Part shown: piece by piece, positions 36,869-47,600 of the stretch
Position numbering within the stretch: the stretch's first letter is position 1
How the letters are laid out: the number at the start of each line of letters is the position of its first letter
Source: CAVZTX01 sp963778375
GTDB lineage: Bacteria; Chloroflexota; Ktedonobacteria; Ktedonobacterales; Ktedonobacteraceae
DNA length: 64,000 bases
Assembly (NCBI GenBank): GCA_963778375.1
Contig: CAVZTX010000005.1
Span: 124,001-188,000 of the forward strand
Direction: 5' to 3'
Program-made: the position numbers and the translations under genes
The notes under the pieces: model-generated
What the model was told of the DNA's origin: nothing
Databases searched by the model: none
The model's input: the letters and a program-made list of their open reading frames with translations, nothing else

Positions 36869-38053
36869 TTGATCGCACCCACCACAACTCGCCCGCAATT
36901 AAGCACCGCCTTCTTCGGCTTTGTACTCATAGGCATAGCATCAGGAGCCTGGGGAGTCCTACTACCGAGCCTGAGCATATATTACCACGTCAACCAATCC
37001 GTGGTTGGCCTACTCTTCATAGCCAGCGCCATAGGCTATTTGCTCTCCGCTCTCAGTACCGGCTTGCTTATCGCTAAGCTGGGCCAGCGTTGGTATCTCG
37101 TGACCGGCACCGCTCTGTTCATGCTCTGCTGCCTGCTCGTGGCCCTCAAGCCAGCCTTTGTCCTCGTTCTACTCATTCGTCTTTTTCAGGGCATGGCAAT
37201 CGCAATTATCGAGGCCGGACTCAACATGTTTATCGCTACGCTGTCCAACAATACAGCGCTCCTCAACTACCTGCACGCCTTTTACGGAGCTGGAGCACTG
37301 ATTGGTCCGCTAATTGCAAGCACCATCCTGGCACTTAGTTGGGGATGGAACACCGCTTTTCTCACCTGGGCACTGCTCGCTCTGCCCTTGCTCATCGGCT
37401 TATTGGCACTCTTCCGCCATTCATCTTCCGACGTTACACACGAAGAGCAGACGGGAAGGGATAATAACGGATTGTGGGTTGCGCTCAAAATACCGATGGT
37501 CTGGTTAGCCACGCTGTTTTTGCTCTTCTACGTAGGTATCGAAGTAAGCCTGGGCAGTTGGGGCTACACCTTTCTGTTACAAAACCGCCACGAGAACGCT
37601 TTGTTAGCTGGTTGGATTGTGAGCGGCTACTGGCTGGGTCTGACCCTTGGTCGATTCATCCTCAACAATATTGCCGAGCGATTTCGCCTGGGCCTTTCCG
37701 GACTAATGTACACCTGCATGGGCGGTATTATCCTTGGCATACTGATGATCTGGCTCATTCCCGGCATCGTTGCCAGTGCCATCGCTTTCTTCCTGATCGG
37801 CACCAGCCTAGGCCCCATCTATCCCTCTACCGTAGCTCTACTACCCAATATTGTTCCCAGCCGCCTGCTATCCAGCGCCATGGGTTTCCTCATCGGCCTG
37901 AGCATTATCGGCGTAGCCCTCTTCCCCTGGCTCGCTGGAACTTTGGCACAGTATGTCGGTATCGGGTCGCTGCTTCCTTACACGGTTGGACTTACAGTTG
38001 TGATGCTCGCTTTGTGGTGGAGGATGAGAATCAGGTCACAGGTAAGTAGGTGA
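36869..38053 (+). CDS. MFS transporter (sugar/FucP-like group)
   Basis: A 394-residue membrane protein with about 12 segments. Typical parts are FGFVLIGIASGAWGVLLPSL, LLIRLFQGMAIAIIEAGLNM, YLHAFYGAGALIGPLIA and ALLAGWIVSGYWLGLTLGRF, close to the fucose/NAG transporter-like MFS group. Substrate unknown. The start is taken as TTG with a weak AGAAAGAA upstream; the start is uncertain. Confidence 0.75.
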   Translation: MIAPTTTRPQLSTAFFGFVLIGIASGAWGVLLPSLSIYYHVNQSVVGLLFIASAIGYLLSALSTGLLIAKLGQRWYLVTGTALFMLCCLLVALKPAFVLVLLIRLFQGMAIAIIEAGLNMFIATLSNNTALLNYLHAFYGAGALIGPLIASTILALSWGWNTAFLTWALLALPLLIGLLALFRHSSSDVTHEEQTGRDNNGLWVALKIPMVWLATLFLLFYVGIEVSLGSWGYTFLLQNRHENALLAGWIVSGYWLGLTLGRFILNNIAERFRLGLSGLMYTCMGGIILGILMIWLIPGIVASAIAFFLIGTSLGPIYPSTVALLPNIVPSRLLSSAMGFLIGLSIIGVALFPWLAGTLAQYVGIGSLLPYTVGLTVVMLALWWRMRIRSQVSR

Positions 38054-38147
38054 TGCAATCCTGACGTTACCCTGATTCACCTAAAATCGTCGTCGCCTGC
38101 GTCGAAAGCATCTTACCACTCCCATGCACCACCGCCACTTTCGTCTC

Positions 38148-39173
38148 TCAAGTGGTCGTCCTCGAACCTTCATCACCTGACTCCTGATCCAGGACCGGAA
38201 TTCGGTCGTCTAACGGACCAGAAGGGATTGTGGAAAATGCATCCTCTAACTGATCTGATAGCACTGGGGGAAGTGTACTGTCTGACGGACTTACTGCTGT
38301 TTGTGTGGAAAGGGATTGCTCAATTTGTAAAGCAGGATATGCACGAGCGCTGCTCTCGTCTGAAAAACTAGCCTGCTCCAATGCTGCGGCAAAGACCTGC
38401 ACACTTTCAAAGCGCTCCTCAGGATCTTTGGCAAGTGCTCTCAATACCACTTGCTCAATCGCAGGCGAGATCGAAGGGACGATGTCACGTAAAGGCTGAG
38501 GGGCCGTAGATAGCTTCTTCATGGCCAACTCGATAGCTGAAGATCCGTTGAATGGATGCGTGCCGCAGAGCCACTCGTAGACGACTATTCCCAACGAGTA
38601 CTGATCGCTGGCCAGACATGGTCTCCCCTGGATCTGCTCTGGTGCCATATATACCATAGTACCCGACATTTCGGATGCACGCTGCCGGTGAGCACTTTGC
38701 TTCAAGATGGCGATGCCAAAGTCACTGAGCAGAACCTCATTGCGTCGCCCTATCAACATGTTCTCTGGTTTGACATCGCGATGGATCAGCCTCTCATCAT
38801 GTGCACATTGAAGGGCATCAGCTACCTGCTTCACATAGGAAATTACTGTGGGCAAAGGCAGAATCGTCCCTTTGGGATGGCGTTGACGCAGCGTACCATA
38901 AGGAGCGAAGTCCATCACCAGAAAAGGAAGTTTGTCTTCTATACCAAACTCCAGAACGCGCACGATGTGAGGATGTATTAAGTGAGCAAGCAGGCGCGCC
39001 TCCATCCGGAAGGTATTGAAATCCTCGTCGGCCAGCTCCCTATGTAGCACTTTGATTGCTGCTAGAGTACCAAGGTGAATATGCCCACCGAGATAGACTT
39101 CAGCAGAACTGCCTTCTCCCAATAATTCGATGAGCTGATAATTGCCGAGTTGTTCTCCAGTACGGTCAGGCAT
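38148..39173 (-). CDS. Soluble Ser/Thr protein kinase (Hanks-type)
   Basis: A 341-residue eukaryotic-like kinase. Glycine loop LLGEGSSAEVYLG (residues 18-30), Lys41, catalytic HRDVKPEN (Asp133), DFG at 151 and MAPEQ at about 174 are all present, so it should be active. After the kinase domain (to about 265) there is a low-complexity Ser/Asp/Pro tail and no membrane span or PASTA repeats, which sets it apart from PknB-type receptors. It is divergent from a sigma/anti-sigma pair. Confidence 0.93.
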   Translation of the reverse strand: MPDRTGEQLGNYQLIELLGEGSSAEVYLGGHIHLGTLAAIKVLHRELADEDFNTFRMEARLLAHLIHPHIVRVLEFGIEDKLPFLVMDFAPYGTLRQRHPKGTILPLPTVISYVKQVADALQCAHDERLIHRDVKPENMLIGRRNEVLLSDFGIAILKQSAHRQRASEMSGTMVYMAPEQIQGRPCLASDQYSLGIVVYEWLCGTHPFNGSSAIELAMKKLSTAPQPLRDIVPSISPAIEQVVLRALAKDPEERFESVQVFAAALEQASFSDESSARAYPALQIEQSLSTQTAVSPSDSTLPPVLSDQLEDAFSTIPSGPLDDRIPVLDQESGDEGSRTTT

Positions 39174-39470
39174 AGCTATCTCTCATCTGAGAACTATATT
39201 CAAATTGCGAACGAAATAATACCCAAAAAGTCCAGACTGCGAGATTGACTGCACTATCTAGTCTGATATCAGCAGTACAAAACGCATTATAACATGCTTG
39301 TGTCTTCCTACCACAGTGCGCTATACTTCACTAAACTTTCATCAAAGGAAAACTTTGACTCAACAATTTCTTTATAGCAAATCTTATCATCATCGAGACA
39401 AAACAGTCTCATCAAGTGTTATTATACTTAGAGGAACTGAATTCAGCACTCAATAGATAATCAGGAATAG

Positions 39471-40061
39471 ATGAACGCACTGGAAGACGAGCGCCAGCTT
39501 ACGCTTGAAGCTTGCCAGGGGTCAGTGTCTGCCTTCGAGGCACTGGTGACGTATTATGAACCCCGTATTCGGCGGTTACTATATAGCATGACGCAGGATG
39601 TACAACTCACGCAGGACCTCTGTCAGGAAACCTTCCTGGCAGCCTATCGCGCCATGCCTCGCATGAAGGGCGAAGAACTGCGCTTTGCTCCCTGGCTCTA
39701 TCGCATTGCGCTCAACCAGGTGCGTAGCGAGTGGCGGCGTCGAAAGCACGTCACCTTGATTCCATTCATGTCCCCTCGTGGCGACGACGAGGATGTATTT
39801 GATAGTCCAGGCGAGGAGTACCTGGTCAGTGAGGACCAATTTGAAGAGCGTGTGATGCAGCAGGACTTGGTACGTCGTATTTTAGCTCAACTTCCTGTTG
39901 CATCGGCCATGTGCCTGTTATTGGATGCCGAAGGTCTCTCATATCGTGAGATTGCCGAGAGCCTCGGTGAGTCGCTACCTGCCATACGTAGTCGGCTCAC
40001 ACGCGCTCGACGCGCATTTCAACAGGCATACGCACGACTCGAACGCGAGGGAAAGTTATGA
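39471..40061 (+). CDS. ECF RNA polymerase sigma factor
   Basis: A 196-residue sigma-70 family member with region 2 (FEALVTYYEPRIRRLLYSMT, DLCQETFLAAYRAMPRM, PWLYRIALNQVRSEWRR) and region 4 (CLLLDAEGLSYREIAESLGE, AIRSRLTRARRAF). It overlaps the next gene by ATGA (40058-40061), indicating coupling with a cognate anti-sigma. Confidence 0.93.
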   Translation: MNALEDERQLTLEACQGSVSAFEALVTYYEPRIRRLLYSMTQDVQLTQDLCQETFLAAYRAMPRMKGEELRFAPWLYRIALNQVRSEWRRRKHVTLIPFMSPRGDDEDVFDSPGEEYLVSEDQFEERVMQQDLVRRILAQLPVASAMCLLLDAEGLSYREIAESLGESLPAIRSRLTRARRAFQQAYARLEREGKL

Positions 40062-41731
40062 AGCAGAAAGAGCCGAGTGGTTTACCACCCTGTTCATTGA
40101 GTGCCCAATGTTTGCGCCTGCTTGACGAGCTGGACTCATCCAACGATGGATTTGTCTCTCTAGATGATATCCAGGATGAACGCCTACTGGAGCGATTGCG
40201 TGAACATATCCCGACATGCCCAACCTGCACAGCTACGCTGGCACAGGCTCGTCATATCCGTACTCAACAGCGAACTGCATTCCGGGATCTGCTGGCTGAT
40301 AGTGAGCTGAAAGTTCCCTCTACAACTTCACAAATCCTTGCCGCAATTCATAGTGAAGAAAGGCCATCTCATCAAGCAGGTGCTGATCTGATAGGATTTC
40401 CTCTTGAGGAGACTGGAACAACTTCCCAACCGGAACAAATGAATGGATGGCACTCGCCTTCTGCCCCACTATCATTCGTGTCCCGACCACGCATGATCCT
40501 CAGAAATGTACTCACGCTGGCAGCGGTAGCCGCTCTTATCCTCGCCTCGGTTGCACTTTTTGGGCACCAGGTTTTGATCCATTCACATCCCTCCGCCGCA
40601 ACAACTCCAGTTCCACCAACGAAGATAGTGCAGCAATCAATAAGCGTGACCCCGAAGACAACCCCTCCTCCGGTAGCAACAGCACCATCACAAGTACCAT
40701 CTGTACCTGCGGTTGGGAAATCGTCGACACCTACTCCGATTTCCAGTAGTTGGAATTCGGTCATGATTGCCAGTACCACTGCTAACGGCTCGACGGTTTC
40801 CAACTATAACTATCAGAACGGTGACAATGTGCAACTCAATACTCAGCAGCTACCTTCAGGTACGCTCTTTGATGGCGTATCGCCCGATGGAAAGAACCTG
40901 TTGTATCAATTCTCGAGTAGCAACCATACCATGTACTTTACGCTCGCTCCGTTGCCCAATACCGGCTTCTTTTATGAACTGGAAAACGAGGATGCCGGGG
41001 GCAATGCTATCTGGCTCGATAGTCGCTACGTGCTGATTGCGACCGTTGAGAGCGGAGTTGTAAAAGTCGATACGCAAACAGGTCAGCAGCAGACATTCCT
41101 TCCAACCCTGCAAACTACAAGTCTGAAGTTCGTTCGTAATGGCTTTCTATACTTCATCGGAGGTCAGGATCGTAATATTGGTGCGCTTTATCGCATCAAT
41201 CTGGCTAGCGGTGCAGTACAGGAGTTGACGTTCCGTTCACTCGGTGGCAGCTTCTGGCTCAGCCCGGATGGTTCAACCGTCTACTTTAAAACGAATGGCC
41301 CTGCCGGTCTGCCAGGCATCTACGCGGTCAACAGCGATGGGACGAATTCTCGTGTGCTGCCCCAGAACGGCATACCCATTGGCTACGCTGCTGATAACTC
41401 CCTGGTGACTATGCAGGAAGTGAATGGCAAATTTGAAGTGGTGAAGGTCGGTGCAAACCCTGCTCAAGATCAAGTAATATCGTCCAACATAGCTCCTGGC
41501 GCAATTTCCATGTGTAGCCCAGATACCCCTCCAGGTATAGTTCCCATCTGCGATAACAATGTTGCTCTGGCTCCTTACGGGCATGCGATTGTCGTACAGG
41601 CCTACTACCCCGATGGGAGTCGCCAGGTACTCTCCGTCGATCTTACAACAGGCAAACAAGTTCAGCTACGGGTTCCGGCTAACAGCACCACCGTGCAATT
41701 GATAGGATGGGATAAGCTTTCTGTAGGCTAA
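40058..41731 (+). CDS. Anti-sigma factor with C-terminal propeller-like sensor domain
   Basis: A 557-residue membrane protein. The cytosolic N-terminus carries a zinc anti-sigma motif HxxxCxxC (His50, Cys54, Cys57), a span follows at about 148-168, then a Pro/Thr-rich linker (180-235) and an extracytoplasmic part with repeated VSPDGKNLLYQ, WLSPDGSTVYFKT and GIYAVNSDGTNSRVL motifs, as in TolB-type beta-propellers. It likely binds and holds the upstream sigma factor, releasing it on an outside signal. Confidence 0.8.
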   Translation: MKQKEPSGLPPCSLSAQCLRLLDELDSSNDGFVSLDDIQDERLLERLREHIPTCPTCTATLAQARHIRTQQRTAFRDLLADSELKVPSTTSQILAAIHSEERPSHQAGADLIGFPLEETGTTSQPEQMNGWHSPSAPLSFVSRPRMILRNVLTLAAVAALILASVALFGHQVLIHSHPSAATTPVPPTKIVQQSISVTPKTTPPPVATAPSQVPSVPAVGKSSTPTPISSSWNSVMIASTTANGSTVSNYNYQNGDNVQLNTQQLPSGTLFDGVSPDGKNLLYQFSSSNHTMYFTLAPLPNTGFFYELENEDAGGNAIWLDSRYVLIATVESGVVKVDTQTGQQQTFLPTLQTTSLKFVRNGFLYFIGGQDRNIGALYRINLASGAVQELTFRSLGGSFWLSPDGSTVYFKTNGPAGLPGIYAVNSDGTNSRVLPQNGIPIGYAADNSLVTMQEVNGKFEVVKVGANPAQDQVISSNIAPGAISMCSPDTPPGIVPICDNNVALAPYGHAIVVQAYYPDGSRQVLSVDLTTGKQVQLRVPANSTTVQLIGWDKLSVG

Positions 41732-41743
41732 GGTGTAAGGGAT

Positions 41744-42520
41744 TTACATCCTATATTCCTCCACTACTCTCCGCCTCCAAATCCTCACCTTATTGATCCC
41801 CACCTCTCGCAAAATACCCTCCGTCTGTTTATGGGCCTGCGCCACATTTTTAGGGTAGTGTGCATCCGCCCCTACACTGATAGGCGTTTGTTGGAGTGCA
41901 CAGGCCTTCGCGAGGCGGCGCACAAGGTTGGCATAGTTCAGCACATCATAGCCATTGATCTCCAATGCAACGTCATAACTTGTAGCTTCTGCCGCTAGCC
42001 GCTCAAGTTCCTCATCGAAGCTTGGGGGGAGAAAAGGATTTTGCACGCGCATGCGCACGGGATGGCTTACGAGGCTGAAATATCCACTGTTCACCGCTGC
42101 ACGCAGCAGCTCGAAATAGCGCAGCCAGAGTGCCTGGCCCTCCTCGCGTTGCAACTTACGCTCGTGCTCAAATATAATACCATCTACCTCGTGTACAGAG
42201 CCGATCAGGAAATCCCAGTCGTATCCCGCAATCGAAGCCTGAATGCGTTCATTCTTTTCCGGTATAAAATCCACTTCCAGGCCCAAACGTGCATCAAATT
42301 GCAATTGCTGCGCCGCTGTACGCACATCTGCAATATAGGATGCGAACGTCAGGAGCGTCCCCTCTAATGGCATCTCTTCCAGCGGCGGACGGCCTTCGCT
42401 CATCTGAAAAACGTGTTCCGACAAGCCAAGCACGCGCAGCCCTTTTTCTTGCGCCGCCGAAACCATTTTGCTGGCAGAGCTATACGATACATGGCTATGA
42501 AAATCGGTGTCGATAGTCAC
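41744..42520 (-). CDS. PHP-domain phosphatase (histidinol-phosphatase-like)
   Basis: A 258-residue metal-dependent phosphoesterase with the PHP signature motifs DFHSHVSYSS, LGLEVDFIPEKN, GSVHEVDG, SHPVRMRV and GADAHYPKN. This resembles HisK-type histidinol-phosphate phosphatases, but no other his gene is nearby, so the substrate is uncertain. Confidence 0.85.
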   Translation of the reverse strand: MTIDTDFHSHVSYSSASKMVSAAQEKGLRVLGLSEHVFQMSEGRPPLEEMPLEGTLLTFASYIADVRTAAQQLQFDARLGLEVDFIPEKNERIQASIAGYDWDFLIGSVHEVDGIIFEHERKLQREEGQALWLRYFELLRAAVNSGYFSLVSHPVRMRVQNPFLPPSFDEELERLAAEATSYDVALEINGYDVLNYANLVRRLAKACALQQTPISVGADAHYPKNVAQAHKQTEGILREVGINKVRIWRRRVVEEYRM

Positions 42521-42560
42521 TAAATGAAATACTCCTTAGGAGAAATCTTATCACAATAGC

Positions 42561-43883
42561 TTACAGCATCAACATTTCCCTATGTGAACTCCCAAAATCA
42601 CGTCCAGGATTAAACGTGCTAAGATCAATTACTGTATGATCAAAGGGAGCAGGGATGCGAACCTGACCATCCTCAACATTGCCAGTAAGTATTGCTTCAA
42701 CCAAAAATGCGGTGATAGGGGCGTGCATCACACCATGTCCAGAAAATCCAACTGCATGAATCAGGTTCTGCTGATGCGTATCAAAACCGATAAGCGGATT
42801 GGCATCAGGGGTAACACCATAGAAACCACTGGTTGTTGCCATCAAGCCACCTGAGTTGGCAAGGACTGGAGAAAACTCCTCTACCTGTGCGAGGATAGCA
42901 TATCCATAATTATCGATCCCATTATCATGGCGAAATTGGGGATCAACACGATCCTGATCTTCATCGCTAAAATTTGGCTCTGGCCTTGTCTCGTGCGCCC
43001 AGATAATCATTAAAAGGTCATTGTCTGGCCGGGAGTGCGCACCACGATAGCTTCCCAGACCATAGATAGTCATAGGAAGTCGATGCCAGCTATCTGCATC
43101 CATCACAGGCTGTGAAGGTTTCAGAAAATAGAGATACCGTTTGGTTGGTGCAATAGGAATTGTCATGCCACCAATTCGAGGACTGACGCGAACTGCCCAG
43201 GCATTCGTTGCATTGATAAACCAATCTGCCTCCACCGTTCCCTTATTCGTTACCAATGCTTTGATGCGATCAGCATACAACATGGCTCCGAGAACTTCCG
43301 TCTGTTGCTGTATCTCAACACCAAGTTCTCGTGCACGTCGAAACCCCTCCGTGTAAATCATATGTGGATTGAGAAAGCCATCATTAGGGCACCACGTCGC
43401 TCCCACTAGATGCTCAGTTCTAAGATGAGGCCAGCGTTCCTGAACAATCTGCGGAGTCAGCACTTCAACCGGAAGTCCAACCCGTTGTTGCATGCTGGCT
43501 CTCGTTTGTGCCAGTTGCCAAATCTGAGCTACCTCTTGTTGTCTACGGGGTTGCCACGCCGGAATTGAATCGGGGGACTCAAAGAGGAATAAGTAGCCAT
43601 TCTGCCGCATCACAGGTTCCTGGCGAACATCTGGAGGACTTTGCAAAATGTCATGAAAGTGGCTGTACCACCACTCGCTATATTGCATGCCAACCACGGT
43701 CTCTTCCGTACTGAACTGTGCTCGAATACCTGCCGCGGAACGGCTGGAAGAACCATTGCCCAATTGAGCCTTCTCTAGTACGGTTACACGGAAGCCGCGC
43801 TCTGCCAACCGCACGGCGATAAGTGCGCTACTTGCACCACCACCAATGATAGCCACATGTCCAGTGGAAGAGGAAGTTGACAT
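42561..43883 (-). CDS. FAD-dependent oxidoreductase (DAO/glycine-sarcosine-oxidase-like)
   Basis: A 440-residue flavoprotein with VAIIGGGASSALIAVRLAERG at the N-terminus (GxGxxS variant of the Rossmann motif), SSSRSAAGIRAQFSTE (FAD contact), GLMATTSGFYGVTPDANPLIG and GFSGHGVMHAP near the C-terminus, all as in D-amino-acid/sarcosine-oxidase-like enzymes. Amine substrate unknown. AAGGAC precedes ATG 43883. Confidence 0.85.
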   Translation of the reverse strand: MSTSSSTGHVAIIGGGASSALIAVRLAERGFRVTVLEKAQLGNGSSSRSAAGIRAQFSTEETVVGMQYSEWWYSHFHDILQSPPDVRQEPVMRQNGYLFLFESPDSIPAWQPRRQQEVAQIWQLAQTRASMQQRVGLPVEVLTPQIVQERWPHLRTEHLVGATWCPNDGFLNPHMIYTEGFRRARELGVEIQQQTEVLGAMLYADRIKALVTNKGTVEADWFINATNAWAVRVSPRIGGMTIPIAPTKRYLYFLKPSQPVMDADSWHRLPMTIYGLGSYRGAHSRPDNDLLMIIWAHETRPEPNFSDEDQDRVDPQFRHDNGIDNYGYAILAQVEEFSPVLANSGGLMATTSGFYGVTPDANPLIGFDTHQQNLIHAVGFSGHGVMHAPITAFLVEAILTGNVEDGQVRIPAPFDHTVIDLSTFNPGRDFGSSHREMLML

Positions 43884-43927
43884 AACTCATTGTCCTTCTG
43901 AGATGAAAATGACGGTTCGACTTAAGA

Positions 43928-44617
43928 TTACCCCTTGACTACGGCAATTGCAAAGCCGTCGGTATACTCATCATCCATAGCCAGCGCAAGCGATACCAGG
44001 TGCGGATCACTCGCAATCCGTCGATTGTATTCGACAATACCATCCGTATACGCGTCCTCTGGTTGAGCGAATCCTTTGCCACCTCGTATACAGTTGTCGG
44101 CGACAATGATGCTGCCTGGTCGCGTCAGGCGCAGCGCCCATTCAAGATACTGCGGATAGGGGGGCTTGTCCGCATCAATAAACACAAGATCAAAGGGAGC
44201 TTCCGACTCCAACTGAGGCAACAAATCCAGCGCCTTGCCAACCCTCACTTCTGCTCGGTCACTCACACCTGCTTTATCAAAGGCCCTGCGCACAACCTCG
44301 GCGTGTTCAGGACTCACCTCCAGCGTGATCAAGCGACCGCCTGGGGCAAGTGCACGTGCCAGCCAGATCCCACTATAGCCAGCTAGGGAGCCAATTTCCA
44401 GAATCTTACGCGCATTACACGCCGTTGCCAGCAGTTGCAGCAATTTGCCCTAAATCGGCGAGATTTGAATTTCCGGAAGCCCCGCCTCTTTTGCCGCGCT
44501 AAGTGCATAGCGCAGTCCTTCATCTTCAGGTGCAAACATATTGGTGATAGCTTCTTCAATGTCGTGACGTGTCTTTTCCTGCTCTCGTAAGGTTGTCAAT
44601 TCGTTGTTGTCGGTCAT
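43928..44617 (-). pseudogene. O-methyltransferase interrupted by an in-frame stop
   Basis: A SAM-dependent caffeoyl-CoA-type O-methyltransferase of 229 codons, of which codon 56 is TAG (44450-44452, minus strand), most likely from CAG in the expected ISPIQGKLLQLLA. Before the stop lies a normal N-terminus with MFAPEDEGLRYALSAAKEAG; after it the whole SAM fold KILEIGSLAGYSGIWLARAL and FDLVFIDADKPPYPQYLEW is intact. ATG 44617 overlaps the stop of the giant SARP regulator by ATGA. One substitution in an intact gene may be a sequencing error or recent loss. Confidence 0.85.
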
Positions 44618-47600
44618 GTCGAAATTTTCCCTTTACTAGTCGCGAGTATCCATTCAACCCATCTCAGATCGATAGTAGCTTTGCAATTGGCAAACACCTC
44701 GCGAGCCTCCGAGAGATAAGTAAGCCCTCTTGAATACGCCTCGTTGCCGGGACCGCTTCGTTGCATGAGGGTAACTCCATACCCATGCAAGGAACGGGCA
44801 TAATCCAGGCGCATTTCGTACTCACGAAATACCGCAATGGCTTGCTCAAAATAACGATCTGCCAATTCGTAGTCTCCTTGTGCCGCAAGAATACGCCCGA
44901 GCAGTCGATGCGAACGTGCAAGCACACGCGTAAGCTCATGCTCGCCTGCTGCTTCTCGCGTCTGCAGCGCCTTTTGTCGTGCTGTCTCCACATCTCCTAG
45001 CATGAAATAGACGCTGGCCAGGACCAGTTGCCCTTCGGTCAACGCTTCAACTTCCAGGGCTTCGAGACTCAGCGCACGCTTTAAGGCTCTTTTAGCGCTT
45101 AAGAGGAATTGTTTGCATCTGGCATCTTGGAAAACATGGGCATCTCCAAAATCCTGAATTACATGCTCATTACTCTCCGTCAATTGTAATGTATAGGTCG
45201 AAATTGCCTGGGTGACACGCAAATCGCCCAGCGCAACCAGGGCAAAACCTGTGCAACGTGTGCTGTTTATCGCCCGTGCTGATGTCAAAGCGTTACGGAT
45301 ACATTCCAACGCGCCGCGCAAATTCCCCTGATCTTGTAGAGCAGTAGCCAGTGCCACATTGCACCAGCTCATATGCTCAGGATCATTAACATGCTCTGAA
45401 AGTTCAAGACTACGCTTGAACCACTCTTCTGCTTCCAGTAGATCACCTGAGCGTGCTGCTACATCTCCCAGATTTCCGGTAACGAACGCCATGTTTGGGA
45501 GATCGCCCATCCGTTCCGCTAGTTCAAGAGAGCGTCGATAGTAGCCGCGTGCAATGCTGTTTTCTGCTTTGAATGAGTGTACCGCACCCAGGTTGCAACA
45601 GGTCTGAGCCATCGCCATAACCAGGTCATGCTGCTCGAAAATAGTCAATGCAATCTCCAGGTGCTTGAGCGCTTCCGTAAACCGCCCGATACTGACTTCG
45701 GTCACACCCAGTATCTCGTGCGCCTGTCCGACTTCCAGTGGATCACCGAGAATTGATCGTGCGGTACGGGTTTCTAACGTGGGGTACGTTGATTTCTTTG
45801 CAAGAGCAATTCGCGGTTTGTCTCCCTTCACCCACTGTTCTTGCATGGCCAATTTGAGAACCTCCAGCGCCTCTTGTGCACAGCGATGCGCCTCCTCATA
45901 ATTCCCTTCCAACCGGCAGATATTTCCATATTGGAGGTGAAGGCACGCCCATGCTGCGCCAGAAGTCACTCCTGCTTCATACATAACCTGTTTACCATGA
46001 ATATAGCATTGGCGAGCACGGGCATACTCACCGGTCGCAGCCCAGGCCCGTCCAATCTCGCGCCAGATCAACGCCTGAATTTGCGCCTCTTGCTGACGCC
46101 AGAATTGAAATTCCGCCTCATCTTGAAATTCCGAGATCTCTGCTCGCTGCGAATTGCGCAGATCAAGCGCACGTTCATACAAATGCCGAACCTCTTCATA
46201 ATTGCCCTCTACCTTGCTACATTCAGCAACGCACTCAAGTAAGCATGCCAAATGAAGTGGATCTACTCCCTCTTTTAACGACGAAGTAGATTTTCCCTCG
46301 GTCAGTGCGGAAATGGCCTGACGGTAATAGTATTGTGCCTCTGAATAGGCAGAGAGTGAGTAGGCCCGATTCCCTGCGATTTCAGCATAATGCGCAATTT
46401 GACCCACATCGCCTCCACCCTTGCTCAGGTGATAGGTAATGGCAGTAGCAACTTCTGCCTCGCGTCCCAAATGCAAATGAAGCAGCGCATTAGCGGCACG
46501 TCGATGCAATTGCGCTCGCCTTGCCGCGGAGAGACGCTCATAGAGATGGCTGACGATCAGGGGATGCCAGAAGTGATAAGTGATATGCGTGCCCTTGCTT
46601 TCTTCCGTCAGCAGCCCGGCAGCTAAGGCCTCTTCGAGCAGGTCAAGTACAGCATCTTCATTGCTCTCTGAATCCGGCAGTGTTGTCCACGCTACCTCTA
46701 CCTGTGACTGCAACCTTTGAAGTCTATTGGAAGAGCCTGTCATGTAGAGCAGTTGGTGAAACTCGAAGGAACCACCGAGCACGGCAGCCTTGCCGAGCAA
46801 GGCCTGGCAATCGCTACTCAGCCGACTCAGGCGGCGTTCAAGCACAGCCGCAATGCTTTCTGGTAAGGCGGGGACGCTGGAAATTCCGCCTGGAAGTGCA
46901 AACGTTTCCTCTTTCGGGTTGTCATGCGAGAACAGATTTCTAACAGGGAACACAACTTCTCCATTAGAGCCTGTCGATGTATGATCTGAAACTTCACTTA
47001 CTCGCGCAAGTTCTTCGGCAAAGAAGGGATTGCCTCCAGCCTGCGTTTGAATGCTTTGTACAACATCCTGAGGAAGATGCGCTACAAGCGAGCCAATTTG
47101 GGATTGCGTCAATGGCTGTATTGGCAGCAAGACAATCGCTTGTTCTCTTTTCAGATCATTGATCAGTCCACGAAAATTGGATGTGGGAGCAAGTTCCGCA
47201 TCCCGGCACGTACCAACCAGCAAGACACGCTCATCTTCAAGATGACGTGCCAGGTAAGCAAGCAGTTCGAGACTACTATCATCCGTCCAATGCAGATCAT
47301 CCAGCACGATAAGTATGGGAGCCGTTCTGCTCAAAGCACTCAGGAACCCTAAGGTAGCTTCCCATAAATGAAGTCTAGAATCTGTAATCCCAGTATTGCT
47401 TTGCCGTAGTCTATCTGATAAAGAGGCTGCGTCTCGCTCGTTTGCTGCTAGCTCTGGTAGCAACACACTAAGTCTTTTTAGTATGTTATTCGTAGGGCGC
47501 AAACTTACAGAGGTTTGAATGGTTTCATACCCGTTAGATGTATTCAATTCTGACCCCAGGACTGACATCAGAAATTCTGATGGTGCACGCTGAAGCAGCG

